Source: Nemertoderma westbladi (taxonomy: Eukaryota; Xenacoelomorpha; Nemertodermatida; Nemertodermatidae). From it: DNA of 62,439 nucleotides. The notes under the pieces were generated by a model. That model searched no databases. It was not told where the DNA came from and saw only the letters and a list, made by a program, of their open reading frames with translations. How positions within the stretch are numbered: position 1 is the stretch's first letter; every line of letters begins with the position of its first letter. The position numbers were made by a program, and so were the translations under genes. Positions 52,030-62,439 of the stretch are shown piece by piece. The stretch spans positions 1-62,439 of the forward strand of contig JAUCBJ010003334.1 in the NCBI GenBank assembly GCA_032718475.1. Reading direction: 5' to 3'.

Positions 52030-55000
52030 GTAAAGATAAAATATTTTAGAAAATTTTACATATAATAATATTTAACAAGTTAAATTGAAGTTTAAAAACG
52101 AAAAAGACTTTCATTGCATTGTGACATCCTGACACCAGTAAATAAGACAAAACATTTTAGAAAAAACTGCAAACTAAATCAATTAAGCACAAATTTTGCA
52201 AAATCAACGTTTAAGTCACAGTAGTCACCAATTTTCGCCTCCAATATACCGTATATATGTATCAAGTCACCCCATTTTGAGACACACTTTCAAAAAACGG
52301 GCACTCCACCCCCAATTCATATGAAAATTTGAAAATTTTTTTAGGATCATAATATTCAAACTCATCTATTAGCATCTGTAAAAATAATTTTTGAACAACA
52401 TTAACCCAAAGTGTCAAAAATTCGACCTATATTTTGACATTGAAAAAAAGTGAATTTTTGAACAATGCATTCTTGGTTCTAGTGATCACAAATGCGAAGC
52501 AATGACAAAATTTATTTTACTATTTGATAGACAATTTATTCAGACATCTTCTAATATTTCAATTTTTATCATAACATCACCCAATCACCCACAATCCGTT
52601 AAAGAAAAAAAGTATAACTTGCTGTATCAAGTCACCTCAATGTATCAAGTCACCCCGAATTACGGTATTTTAAAATAATTAGCCGAAAATGTAACTTTCA
52701 AATTTTGTGAAAATTGTGCACTACTCGTAATTTTGGTGCTGCAATATAACCACCCCAGTACATTTTTTCCAATTTTTTTTTTCGGTCGGATCCAGTACAA
52801 ACAAAAAATCAGACGTTTTCGTAAATATTTGTAGATTTTAGAGGGGGGGGGGGGGGGGGGGGGGGGGTCAATATGAGTTGGATCATTCTCTGACCATAGG
52901 CAAAGACATCAAATCTTTTTAAAACATCAATTTTTTTCGATCCGCTTTAACTCCGTCTAAATCGCTTTGTCCAAATTCGATGGGGTTTTTATTTTTCAAC
53001 TTAATTCGATGTCCTCTTTCAGCCTATCCATGTATCAAAACCCCAAACAGCGCCGTTCAAAAATTAATTTTATCTAGTTCTAGAATTTTACAAATTTCAA
53101 AAAAGTTGCAGTATTTTATTAACCCCTTTACGGAATTCGATAGCGTTTTCGATTTTTATATTAAACGCAATATCCTGAATCTCACTAGCCTAGTTTCGCG
53201 TCACCAATGCCAAGACTTCATACTTTTTGAGGAAAATTTTTCTAGAATAATTTTTAATTAATTACATTTATCGCTATTTCTTATTACTGGTTGCACATGA
53301 ATTGATGGAGTTTTCAATTTATTAACTAAACACGATATCACGCATCGCACCAGCATGGTTTCAAAATTCCAAAACGAGGTCTTCACTATTTGCAGGTCGA
53401 TTTTGTTCTAGAATTGAGCAACTAATAATAGATCGAATTTCTTAATAATTATTGTATGAAATATGATTGTATTTTTACATAATTATTAGTTCTATACTAA
53501 TTCTCGTTGTCTCTTTTATTTAAAATAAAAAGTCGGTTCCTTATCGGGCCGCTAGGCCCGTCACTAGTAAAAGATTATCAATAATTGTAAAACTAAAAAA
53601 CTATTACTATTATTAAACTATTATATTATTGTAAACGCCAAAAGCTATCATAAGATACATTTAATTATCGCCAGCCGATCGCCTCAATGGTTGGATAGCC
53701 CACTTTGAAAAACTCCTAAATAATGACATTATATCGCCGGATAAACTCTATAGAACAGCGATATGTGGTACTGTAGGCCTAATCAGAATGGGTTCCTAAA
53801 GTGTTTGGACCATTGAGTTCATTCTGGCGCTTAGAAGGATAATTGAAAAGGTATAAAAAAAATAGAGACGGATATCTAGCTGTTATCTTCTGTAGGCCTT
53901 CGTTTCAGTCTCTCAATCACATTGTATCCCGTTGTATCTTTACCGACAATCTTCTAACTATAGTAGGTGTAAAACCGCAACTACCGCCAGATCTCTGTCA
54001 CGGGTTCCTGCTGTGGGGAAATCCCGATCGAGGGTTTGACTTGGATAACTGGAATAGTTCAGGAAATAAATGTTTAAATGGTCTACGCAAGCTTGAGACT
54101 TGTACAGAGCCACCTCTACTTCGCAGGACATTACTTTCGCTATGATGACCGGCCTCTGCACAATCTTGTTTGTTCTTTGGCAGCCACATGTAGAAAATAA
54201 GCATGGTGGACAGCCCATTAATTTCTTGAGACGCATCTTAAAGGACACTGGCCTTGAAGATGCGATAATGTGGCGGCGCATTTTTATCGATAAGCCGGCA
54301 TAGCTATCTTAATGTAAGCTACATTGCAGAATGAATTACATTGTGACTTGCATTGTGACAGCACAAATCTATCGTTAAGCCATCATATCAATCTCAATGT
54401 GCAACTGTAATACGGCAGGCCGATTATAGCAGTAATAGTAGAAATTTGATCGAAATCGTTATTGCGCTTCCTGGGATTGCTTAGCAAGAGCCACGCATCC
54501 AGCCAGTCAGACAGTCAGCGAGCAATTGTTAGAGTAAGTAAGCTTTCGGTTCTTAACTAGATCAGATACAGAAATTTAACAGAGACTGAGGAGACAGAGG
54601 AAGTACCTCATCCTCACGCGATGAGTTAACTACTTTTTTTAAATCACAGTAATTATATATAGGGGCATACTGTAGATGGTATGTATGGTAGTACTACTAC
54701 TGTAAGGTATCCGTTATAAAGCATTCTATTTTATACATACAAAAATAATTATACTACAGTATAATGGGTTTTGAAGTTCTACAGACAACATCTGCGAAAA
54801 TCAACGAAGTTAATAAATGTTATTAAAAAATTATTTAAAAATACACGCAGTGTAGTACGCCCTACGCCTACACATCATGTATTATTAAATATTTTTACAT
54901 AATTCTGCACTACTGTATTTAATGACTCATCAGTGAAAAAATTTATGCAATTCTCGTGTTATTTGGGGACAATTACTTTCGACGCGCTAGACATACCGGT

Positions 55001-55520
55001 ATTATTTCTGGGGTTCTATCTATGAGAAATAACTGGCCCACTAAATTTAGGGTTTTACAGCAGCTTGGCGGGTCGTAATCTATAGTAGGTCATGTTAATA
55101 TATTAAATCCGGCCCGATATCGAAAAATGATATCCGATGCCCGCCTAACAGCCCTCAGTAATCTGATTCCTCAAAAACATGGGCCTCATACCTGTCGCTC
55201 AGCAGTGTGAAGCTGGATCTTGGGCTGTTGCTATAGAGAGGAGCAATCATGTCTTGGCAACGTAGGTTTCTTAGTTCCGCTAGTTCAAAGACAAAATCAC
55301 AGAACACTGCGTATTCCCGGTATACTTCCTTCACAGAGAGAGGCTGTTAAGACACCAGCTGTAGAAACAGCTACTTGAGATCGTGGATCCAGACTTTCGG
55401 AAACCAATGGAGCACCTCCAATGCTACCGTATATAGTTTCTGGTTGGAGATAAGTGCGTTGTACTTGACTCAGTGAACTCAGAGTAGCATTCTTGCGTAT
55501 GTGCCATCCAGATCTCAGTA
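52030..55520. other. No gene recognised; contains a G25 run
   Basis: AT-rich DNA. TATCAAGTCACC is repeated around 52260 and 52625-52655. A run of 25 G lies at 52843-52867. Open stretches on both strands at 53843-54303 overlap each other and show no domain. Confidence 0.55.
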
Positions 55521-55780
55521 GTTAGAGCCCAGCATGGACTCTCATAAAGGAGTACTGGTTCTACTGCTGTCCTAAATAATCGAACCTTTAAGTTTCCGAC
55601 GTATTCTATGCGACTTCCAAATCCTGGACAGCCAATTCAATGCTGCCCATGCCATTCCCTTACGTATTCGATGGGTGTACAGTACATGCTGGGCTCTAAC
55701 TGTTGAGGAAATCAAATCTCTTGAAAGCACATATACAAGAACGCTACACATGTTCAGTGGTCAAGTACAATGAATACATC
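55521..55780. pseudogene. Non-LTR RT fragment with a 180-bp micro-inversion
   Basis: The minus strand of 55521-55700 reads an RT-thumb-like sequence (LFRTAVEPVLLYES). The plus strand from 55685 onward reads what should follow it (WALTVEEIKSLESTYTRTL). The 180-bp block is bounded by 16-bp perfect inverted repeats, GTTAGAGCCCAGCATG at 55521 and its complement at 55685. The fragment is far too short to be active. Confidence 0.65.
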
Positions 55781-56561
55781 TCCAACCAGACATTATACAA
55801 TATTTGAGGTGTCTCGATTGCTCCCCCAAACATGACAAATGAACAGGGTCGCTCCCCCTTTGCATGACATTGCTTTTGCCCACCAACCACAACCAGGAAC
55901 AGCTTGTGCTTTGGCGCATGACATTAAATGACATCTACAGTTTAGGCCTATATCAATTATACTGCTTAGAAGTTTTAGTTATTTAAAACTTACCATAGAG
56001 GAAACTTAACGGTAGTAAGAAAAGTAACTTTAGAGAAATACAATTAATTACCAGATCAGAAACAAAAAATCTTTATTATAAACCAGACTTTCTGGTAGAT
56101 AAACTTCTTCACCATTTCAAATTAAAATGTCACATGAGTAGGCGTTCTCTCAAACAAACAGTATAAAGCTGCTTTATTTGGCGGGTAGGCCTATCTACTA
56201 CGGTACAACATAAATGTTTATGTTGTACTGTAGTAGATACAGTACCTGTCGGTGTCAAAATATCATTTCCAAAAAATTACAAACAATAAAATAAGGGAGA
56301 AGGAAAACAGTGAGACATCCTCGTAAACACAACCTATACTTTAGTAGGTACTTTTAGATCGTTGCAAAGAATCAACTCAATGAACTAACAACTAAAAGAA
56401 CAACTAAAATGGACCAAAATTTGCAAACAAGCGAAACAACGAAATGAGAGAAGGGTTTCATTTTCAAAGGGTTCGCCCGCTATCAGTATACTGTAGACCT
56501 GAGTACTGTAAACTGGTCAGCGTCCTTCCCATATATGCAGCCTAGCTAGTTTTTGCTATTT
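55781..56561. other. No gene recognised
   Basis: AT-rich DNA. A small palindrome around 56205-56235 (CTACTACGGTACAACATAAA...) was seen. No ORF of note. Confidence 0.55.
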
Positions 56562-57230
56562 TTTTTACTCTCGTTATTTTTACTCTCGATATTTTTACTC
56601 TTGATATTTTTATTCTCGATATTTTTACTCTCGATATTTTTACTCTCGATATTTTTACTCTCGATATTTTTACTCTCGATATTTTTACTCTCGATATTTT
56701 TACTCTCGATATTTTTACTCTCGATATTTTTACTCTCGATATTTTTACTCTCGATATTTTTACTCTCGATGTTTTTACTCTCGATATTATTACTCTTGAT
56801 ATTATTACTCTCGTTATTTTTACTCTCGATGTTTTTACTGTCAATATTTTTACTCTTGATATTTTTACTCTCGATATTTTTACTCTCGATATTTTTACTC
56901 TCGATATTTTTACACTCGATATTATTACTCTTGATATTATTACTCTCGTTATTTTTACTGTCGATATTTTTACTCTCGATATTTTTACTGTCGATATTTT
57001 TACTCTCGATATTTTTACTCTTGATATTATTACTCTCGTTATTTTTACTCTCGTTATTTTTACTCTCGATGTTTTTACTCTCGATATTATTACTCTCGAT
57101 ATTTTTACTCTCGATATTTTTACTCTCGATATTTTTACTCGCGTTATTTTTACTCGCAATATTTTTACTCGCAATATTTTTACTCGCGATATTTTCACTC
57201 TCGATATTTGTCATGTCTCGATATTTTTCA
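56562..57230 (+). repeat. 15-bp minisatellite, about 45 units
   Basis: The unit is ATTTTTACTCTCGAT, with variants ATTATTACTCTTGAT, GTTTTTACTCTCGAT and ATTTTTACTGTCGAT. Because 15 is divisible by three and the unit has no stop in several frames, it gives 218-227-codon open frames on both strands. These are products of the repeat, not genes. A block of variants (TATTATTACTCTTGATATTATTACTCTCGTT) recurs at about 56785, 56930 and 57020, suggesting higher-order amplification. Confidence 0.95.
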
Positions 57231-57855
57231 AAATAACCTATACACTATCTTATATAATATATTGACGTACACCCAGGAATGGACAGGAGTAGCCAGAATG
57301 ATGGTATGATGACCTCATTCATTGATTTGAATTGGATTCAAATAGATCAGTGCTACTTTAGCAACTTGCAGGGGTGGAGTAGTCGTACTTTTGCGCTATT
57401 ATAGTGGTAGAGATACAATTGCGACGTTTATATCGTCATGTAGAGTACCGGTACCTTTTAATAATCACTTGTCATTTTTTAGTCACATGATATTAGTAGC
57501 CTATATTGTTTAAAAAATGCGCTGTGTGGTTGCAACGTTGGAGATTAATAATTCTGGATATGTACAGTATTAGCCCAACCCTGGCTTTCATCCTTCAGTG
57601 GTCGATAAATAGGAACCAAAGCAACTTGGGAAACAGAGTGGAAGGGTTTACTGTGGAAGATCACCCATGATGATGAACAGGCATTCCTTGGCTTAACGAG
57701 CCCAAAAGATTCTCCTATTCAATGTACAGTATTGCAAAATGTTCGAATGTGTTCTTTTAAATCAGTTCTCATATTCACTTCATACTTAAGAGACAAAATT
57801 ATACCATACAACATAAATAAATATTAGAAAGTTCCGTCACAAACACAAGTTAGAT
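57231..57855. other. No gene recognised
   Basis: Non-coding sequence between the minisatellite and the Rho-like gene. No A-tail that would mark a processed retrogene was found next to the gene's 3' end. Confidence 0.55.
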
Positions 57856-58497
57856 TTAAAAAGTTATACAACATCGACCCGTATGATCAGGATTGCATCG
57901 TTTGAAACTAGCAATTACGACTTTCTCGTATACATCAACAACACCTTCACCAGTGAGAGCACTGCATTCCATGTAACTGTCAGCTCCAATCTTCTTCGCC
58001 ATTGCTTCGCCATCCTTTGTCAATACCGGGTTTCCATTGGTACGACTCAAATTTCTCAAGATTTCAGCATCTATTCGAAGATCAATCTTAGTACCCAGTA
58101 ACACAATCGGAACCCCAGGGCATCGTGTTTTTATCTCGGTAGCCCAGAAATCTTGAACTCTGTAAAAAGAAGCTGGATAAATCACTGAGAAGCAAATAAT
58201 ACATACTATCGAAGAGCACTCATCGCCGAACACATTCAGATACATATTCCTATTATATGAGCTGCAGTCGAGAAATCGTAGTAGATAAGGAAAGCCGCCA
58301 CTTACAGAAGAAAATTCTGTTGTACTCTCCGAACTATAATCTCCTTTGTAAGATGGCATCGATTCCGATGGTTTTGCACTCAGCATAGGGTTTCGTTTGT
58401 TTGGAATCACCCCATACGGACCATTTGTACTATAATTTATGAAAAAAGTCTTCCCAACGTAGGGGTCTCCAACTACAATGCATTTAATAATATACAT
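57856..58497 (-). CDS. Divergent Rho-family GTPase, single exon
   Basis: The 213-aa protein is colinear with Rac/Cdc42-type Rho GTPases. The P-loop is intact (GDPYVGKT, residues 10-17). The guanine-specificity motif TKID is at 136-139 and ECSAL at 177-181. It ends in CITF, a CaaX prenylation box. Two functional parts are altered. The switch I threonine in the IPT motif is Asn (IPN at 31-33), followed by about 20 extra serine-rich residues. The DTAGQE motif of switch II is replaced by DCSSYN (77-82), losing the catalytic Gln and the Gly. It would probably bind nucleotide poorly or without normal hydrolysis, at membranes. There is no intron, so a retrogene origin is possible, but no A-tail is seen. 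Confidence 0.85.
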   Translation of the reverse strand: MYIIKCIVVGDPYVGKTFFINYSTNGPYGVIPNKRNPMLSAKPSESMPSYKGDYSSESTTEFSSVSGGFPYLLRFLDCSSYNRNMYLNVFGDECSSIVCIICFSVIYPASFYRVQDFWATEIKTRCPGVPIVLLGTKIDLRIDAEILRNLSRTNGNPVLTKDGEAMAKKIGADSYMECSALTGEGVVDVYEKVVIASFKRCNPDHTGRCCITF

Positions 58498-59450
58498 TTC
58501 TTTTCCTGACAGTTTTCCAGCTTATTGTACCTTCTGTTAATTTAGCTTAAAATATAAATATCGCATGGCCTAAATTATTGACTTAATTAAGAAAGCATTG
58601 TGCTATACCAATGACCATGAAGAAGGAGAGTATAGTGGAAGTGGGCAGTAGTCCTCACTAATCAAATTATGCAGTATGCTATAATTTTTTATCTTCTACT
58701 CCACTCATATATCACTGAATTCTTAGTAATCGCAGAGGTCACTAAAATGTTCATAATCGCGAATCTTATCAAACTATTTCAAATCAAACAAATTCTCACT
58801 AAAAGTCTCCCAAATACTGTCCGGTTTTGGTTCAGTGCCTTTGAGCCTTGTATTGGGAATAGGGTTGGTGCGCGAAACAATCGAATAAGGGGTAACAAGG
58901 AGCTCTGAATCGAGTGGCGGTGTTTGTTTTTTGTAAAAACACGAGGAAATGGAGGAAATGGCGGGTTTAAGTAAGCGCGGGAGGCCAATTTTGAAAATGG
59001 GTTGTGATTGGCTGCTACATATTTGACGTCATTACGCAGTGCTCTGATAATTTTTTATTTTTTTTATTTTTATTTTTTTTATGATAGAGGTTTTCGATCG
59101 ATTTAAATACATATTAAATATCAATCATTTCACACGTGGCTTATATTAATTGAAAGCAGAGAGTCTTGCGCGTCTTTTGGCACTACAATTAATGAAATTA
59201 ATGGCGATATACCCTAATGTTGTTTCCACTTTCCCTTTCCAGCAGTATTTCCAGCAGCAATACTGCATTCCAAGCTGTTTGAGTATGGTGTGACGGTAAG
59301 GCCTATACAGATTATTAGATTTAAAATAACATTAAACTTTTAATATTTATAATACCGGTATTATTATTATTATACCGGTCAGCCGCGTACAGTAATTATG
59401 GCAGTAGTGCGGAGCCCCTAAAGGGACATGAGAAAATTTTTTTTTTTTTT
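58498..59450. other. No gene recognised
   Basis: Upstream flank of the Rho-like gene; a promoter could not be identified. T-rich runs lie at 59050-59080 and 59438-59450. Confidence 0.5.
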
Positions 59451-59745
59451 TCGCTAACTCGTGCGAACGACTTAGTATGTCGTGCGAACGACTAACTAAG
59501 TCGTGCGAGCGACTTAGTATGTCGTGCGAACGACTAACTAAGTCGTGCGAACGACTTAACTAACTCGTGCGAACGACTTACTAACTCGTGCGAACGACTT
59601 ACTAAGTCGTGCGAACGACATACTAAGTCGTGTGAACGACTTAACTAACGCGTGCGAATGAACGACTTAATAACTCGTGCTAACGACTTACTAAGTCGTG
59701 CGAACGACATAGTAAGCCGTGCGAACGACTTAACGCCTTTAACGA
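59451..59745. repeat. Array of GTCGTGCGAACGAC near-palindromes
   Basis: About 14 copies of a 20-22-bp unit built on AGTCGTGCGAACGACTTA. The core is nearly self-complementary (GTCGT-GCGA-ACGAC). Two copies in inverted orientation (GTCGTTCGCACGAC) lie 500 bp away at 60250-60291. Confidence 0.9.
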
Positions 59746-60937
59746 CTGAACGCGCTCTGTTAATATCGACGTACTTTAACTTAGGCCGACAATACAACCG
59801 ACATATTGTAGCAAATTATAATATCTTTAACATATTAATTTTACTTTAACTTATTCAGTAAATAGTTGTATTATCTACGGTCAGCGCTGCTAGATAAACT
59901 GATTATAGTGTCAGGTGTTGTTGCTGTGTTGATGAACAACATTCCCATCTCACCATTGTATCAAACCATTGTTTTGGGGGGAGGTGAGATAGGTCCTACT
60001 ATTTAGAGTATTGTAGAATATTGTGACTCCGCTACAAAATTGTGACTCCACCACAATATTCGATTTAAATAAAGTACGTACCCGTATTTCACTTTCAGGC
60101 TCTCGTTTCATATTTCACTCAGTCGCTTACTCTCGTTCTTAATAAAATTAATTCGAAAAAGTAATGCGTAACATCCCTAATCAAACCAGTGGGTGCATTG
60201 ATGGATATTCCCGGAAAATGATTTGGTTGAACGTGTATAACGTAATATTAGTATGTCGTTCGCACGACTTACTAAGTCGTTCGCACGACATGTCTGAGAT
60301 ATGACATAAGAACTCTAAAGATTTCTGCTTACTTTATATTTATCGAGTAATACAGTCCCTATCTCATGCTGAATATAATTTCTCAAACTGGGTATCATTT
60401 GCATTATTTCGTTATTGCATTATTAAGACCCGGCGAGGTTAAACTAACTCAAACTAAATACTGGCGCCATGGTTTGAGTGATTTTGACCTTCATTCTGTG
60501 CAACACTTAGCTTTCCTACCTGTACCTGATGGTTGGACTTTGGTTGAATGAGACACGGCATTGTCGTATTCCAAGTAAGTCTCAGTCTGCTACTGGAGCC
60601 CTTTAATTGCTGGGCTGCGTTACATACTATTACTGGCACTGTACTTTGTTTGAATATAGTTACTGTCCTATGTTAATTTTATTGGTGTGGTGCTTTACAA
60701 GACATGTCATTGTAAAATATTAATTAATAGGGTTATATTTAATTTAGGTACAGTAGTGGCTCATGGCCTTCTGCGCGTATTAGTTACTAATTTTACAAGG
60801 ACAATGGCAGCTTTTATAATGTCCATTATTTATTTATTTTCTAAGTTGTGTAGGAAGGGTAGGTGTTGAATGCACCTCATCCACACCCACACACCCCGAC
60901 CCCCTCCCCTTTTATATTTTAAAGTGTAGATAAGGCG
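59746..60937. other. No gene recognised; inverted array copies at 60250-60291
   Basis: Two inverted copies of the 14-bp core face the left array, so 59451-60291 could be a non-autonomous foldback element. Short open stretches at 60366-60869 have no motif. Confidence 0.5.
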
Positions 60938-61960
60938 CCACTAATTGAATGCCACCCCAAATTAGATGATTTCACAAACAAAAAAAAAATTTTAGCACCA
61001 AATATATTTTTTTGTAGTACCAATTTACATCCCCCAATTTTGAATATCTCACCAAAAACAATTATTCATCCCCAAAAAACAATAATTAATTCCCACAAAA
61101 ACAATTTTCCATCCCCCAAAAAACAATTATTTATCCCCGAAAACAATTATTCATCCCCCAAAAACAATTATTTTTCCCCGAAAAACATTTATTCTTCCCC
61201 CAAAAACAAAATATTCATATCCCAAAAACAATTATTCAATCTCCTTAAATTAATTACTTGTCAACCAAAAACAATTCTTCCAGCACCAAAAATTTTATGG
61301 AAAATGTAATTAGGGCCTAATCAAATTCATTCATTATTAAAAATTTCCATAAATCAAACAAAATGTTTAATATTATACCCCTTATACCCCTATACCCGAT
61401 CCCTCGGGTGAGTACAAAACAAAGACCCAATTATAAAGACCTGCATAATCTTGTAACATGTTAACTTTCGTTTATTGTTTTGGTTCCCGCAACACGCCTC
61501 TGTAACCTGCTCCTTTACTAACCAGCTCCTTTAAATGGCAATAGGACCTAACGCACTTTGGGACCTAACACTCTTTGGGTCCTAATGCGACTTTATCTCT
61601 TTGTTTTTTACAGAACAGAACTCAACTTTGGTCAGAACGTTTGTCAGAACGTCAGAACGTTTGTCAGAACGTCACCCGACGATCCCCGTAACAATAGTCT
61701 GCAACTAAGAGTCTGTTTATTTTGGTAGAATTTTTTATTATTTTGGGGGAATAAGCAATTGTTTTTGGTGTTGAAAAATTGTTTTTGGTGTTGAAAAATT
61801 TATTTTGGTGTTTGAATAATTGTATTTGGCGTGACTTTATTTTATTTGGTATTGAATCATTTTTTTGGGGTCACATTATTTCATTTGGTGTAAAATATTT
61901 TTTTTGTGAAATTTTCATCAATTTTGGTATGTCTTTAATTGGTAGCCTAAATAAAGTTCA
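60938..61960. mobile_element. Foldback element candidate with arms of CCAAAAACAATT repeats
   Basis: The left arm (about 60938-61300) consists of repeats like CCCCAAAAACAATTATTCAT. The right arm (about 61723-61960) carries the complement (AATTGTTTTTGGTGTTGAAA). Unique blocks also pair: TTTCACAAAC...TTTTAGCACCAAAT on the left with ATTTGGTGTAAAA...TTGTGAAA on the right. The core (61310-61700) has no ORF. Termini and target duplication were not settled. Confidence 0.65.
61631..61675 (+). repeat. Short tandem repeat GTCAGAACGTTT
   Basis: Four copies, alternately 12 and 8 bases long, inside the foldback candidate core. Confidence 0.8.
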
Positions 61961-62439
61961 TAATTAAATTAATAAAATAATGTTGATATGTATGAGTCAA
62001 ACATATTTTATAAATGTAATCGAGAAGAAATACCTTCCGTTTGACCTAGTAAGAGTGAGTAAGAGTGAGTCACTAAGAGTGAGGTAAGAGAATAGTTTGA
62101 GAAACGGTATCTAGAATGAGATAGGGACTGTAGTCCTTTGTTTCCAACATTGAACACAATTTATTTGTATTGTTATGAATACAACGACTGTATTGCGCAT
62201 ATCTTATTTGACAAGCATAATACTAATGGAGTAGAGTTCCCACTAGCAGCCACCCATTCAATTTCCTGTTATCTTGTTTAGAGCGAGTGGCTTACAACAA
62301 CATAATTGTAAATTGTAAACTTGGATTAACTTAACTTACTGTACAAAACATTTCCGATGCCGGATTATAACTAAAAAACTGTATATTGTAGGGTCTCTAA
62401 AAAAAAATAGAATTCCTCCTATCTATACCACCAAAAAGT
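61961..62439. other. No gene recognised
   Basis: AT-rich end of the window with a small AGTAAGAGTG repeat at about 62049-62088. Confidence 0.55.

Noticed and set aside
53843-54303. Overlapping 67-107-codon frames on both strands
   Set aside because: No motif, no splice context and competing frames on both strands; chance is enough.
56546-57236. Three 218-227-codon frames as repeat-protein genes
   Set aside because: They are a direct result of a 15-bp satellite without stops and start or end at array borders.
59451-61300. CRISPR-like array
   Set aside because: The repeats are near-palindromic or simple, without unique equal-length spacers, in animal DNA.

Overview
This 62.4-kb window looks like intergenic, transposon-dense DNA from an invertebrate animal, probably marine. 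It holds three kinds of LTR retrotransposon (Ty3/Gypsy and BEL/Pao types), animal-type non-LTR retrotransposon ends, foldback elements, minisatellites and one single-exon Rho-like GTPase. No rRNA, tRNA, CRISPR array or bacterial-type operon was recognised. The species cannot be fixed from sequence alone.

Layout. 1-4250: a nearly complete Ty3/Gypsy element with a CsRn1-like Gag motif; its 5' LTR is cut by the window edge. 4640-5881: a 5'-truncated non-LTR retrotransposon. 5882-9663: no recognisable gene. 9664-28249: an 18.6-kb BEL/Pao element bounded by 1159-bp TG...CA LTRs and a 5-bp GTTTC target duplication. It carries gag-pol (13016-21117) and an unusual downstream ORF3 (22759-27012). 27769-32709: a 2.45-kb near-tandem duplication that took in the last 481 bp of that element's 3' LTR and the adjacent non-LTR fragment. 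32953-33365: a MITE candidate and a perfect 30-bp hairpin. 33842-36235: a decayed minus-strand Gypsy. 36340-37008: hairpin repeats and an 86-bp tandem duplication. 38504-48418: a second, damaged BEL/Pao element that appears chimeric; its AT-rich gag-pol lacks RNase H and joins a GC-richer ORF3-like gene and LTR at about 45265. 48420-52029: a minus-strand Gypsy with Gag, protease, RT and RNase H in one ORF but no integrase. 52030-56540: mostly featureless, with a G25 run and an RT fragment containing a micro-inversion. 56562-57230: a 15-bp minisatellite. 57856-58497: the Rho-like gene (minus strand). 59451-61960: two arrays with inverted counterparts.

How the parts fit. The strongest lead is the BEL/Pao ORF3. 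Two divergent BEL/Pao pol genes are each followed by an ORF with no visible membrane segment. Both ORFs carry the same cysteine cluster plus double zinc knuckle and a lysine/arginine-rich tail, and each is split by an in-frame TGA followed by CT. This suggests a nucleic-acid-binding accessory protein, not an envelope, and possibly expression by stop-codon readthrough. The young age of the large element (three mismatches seen between its LTRs) makes it a good place to test this.
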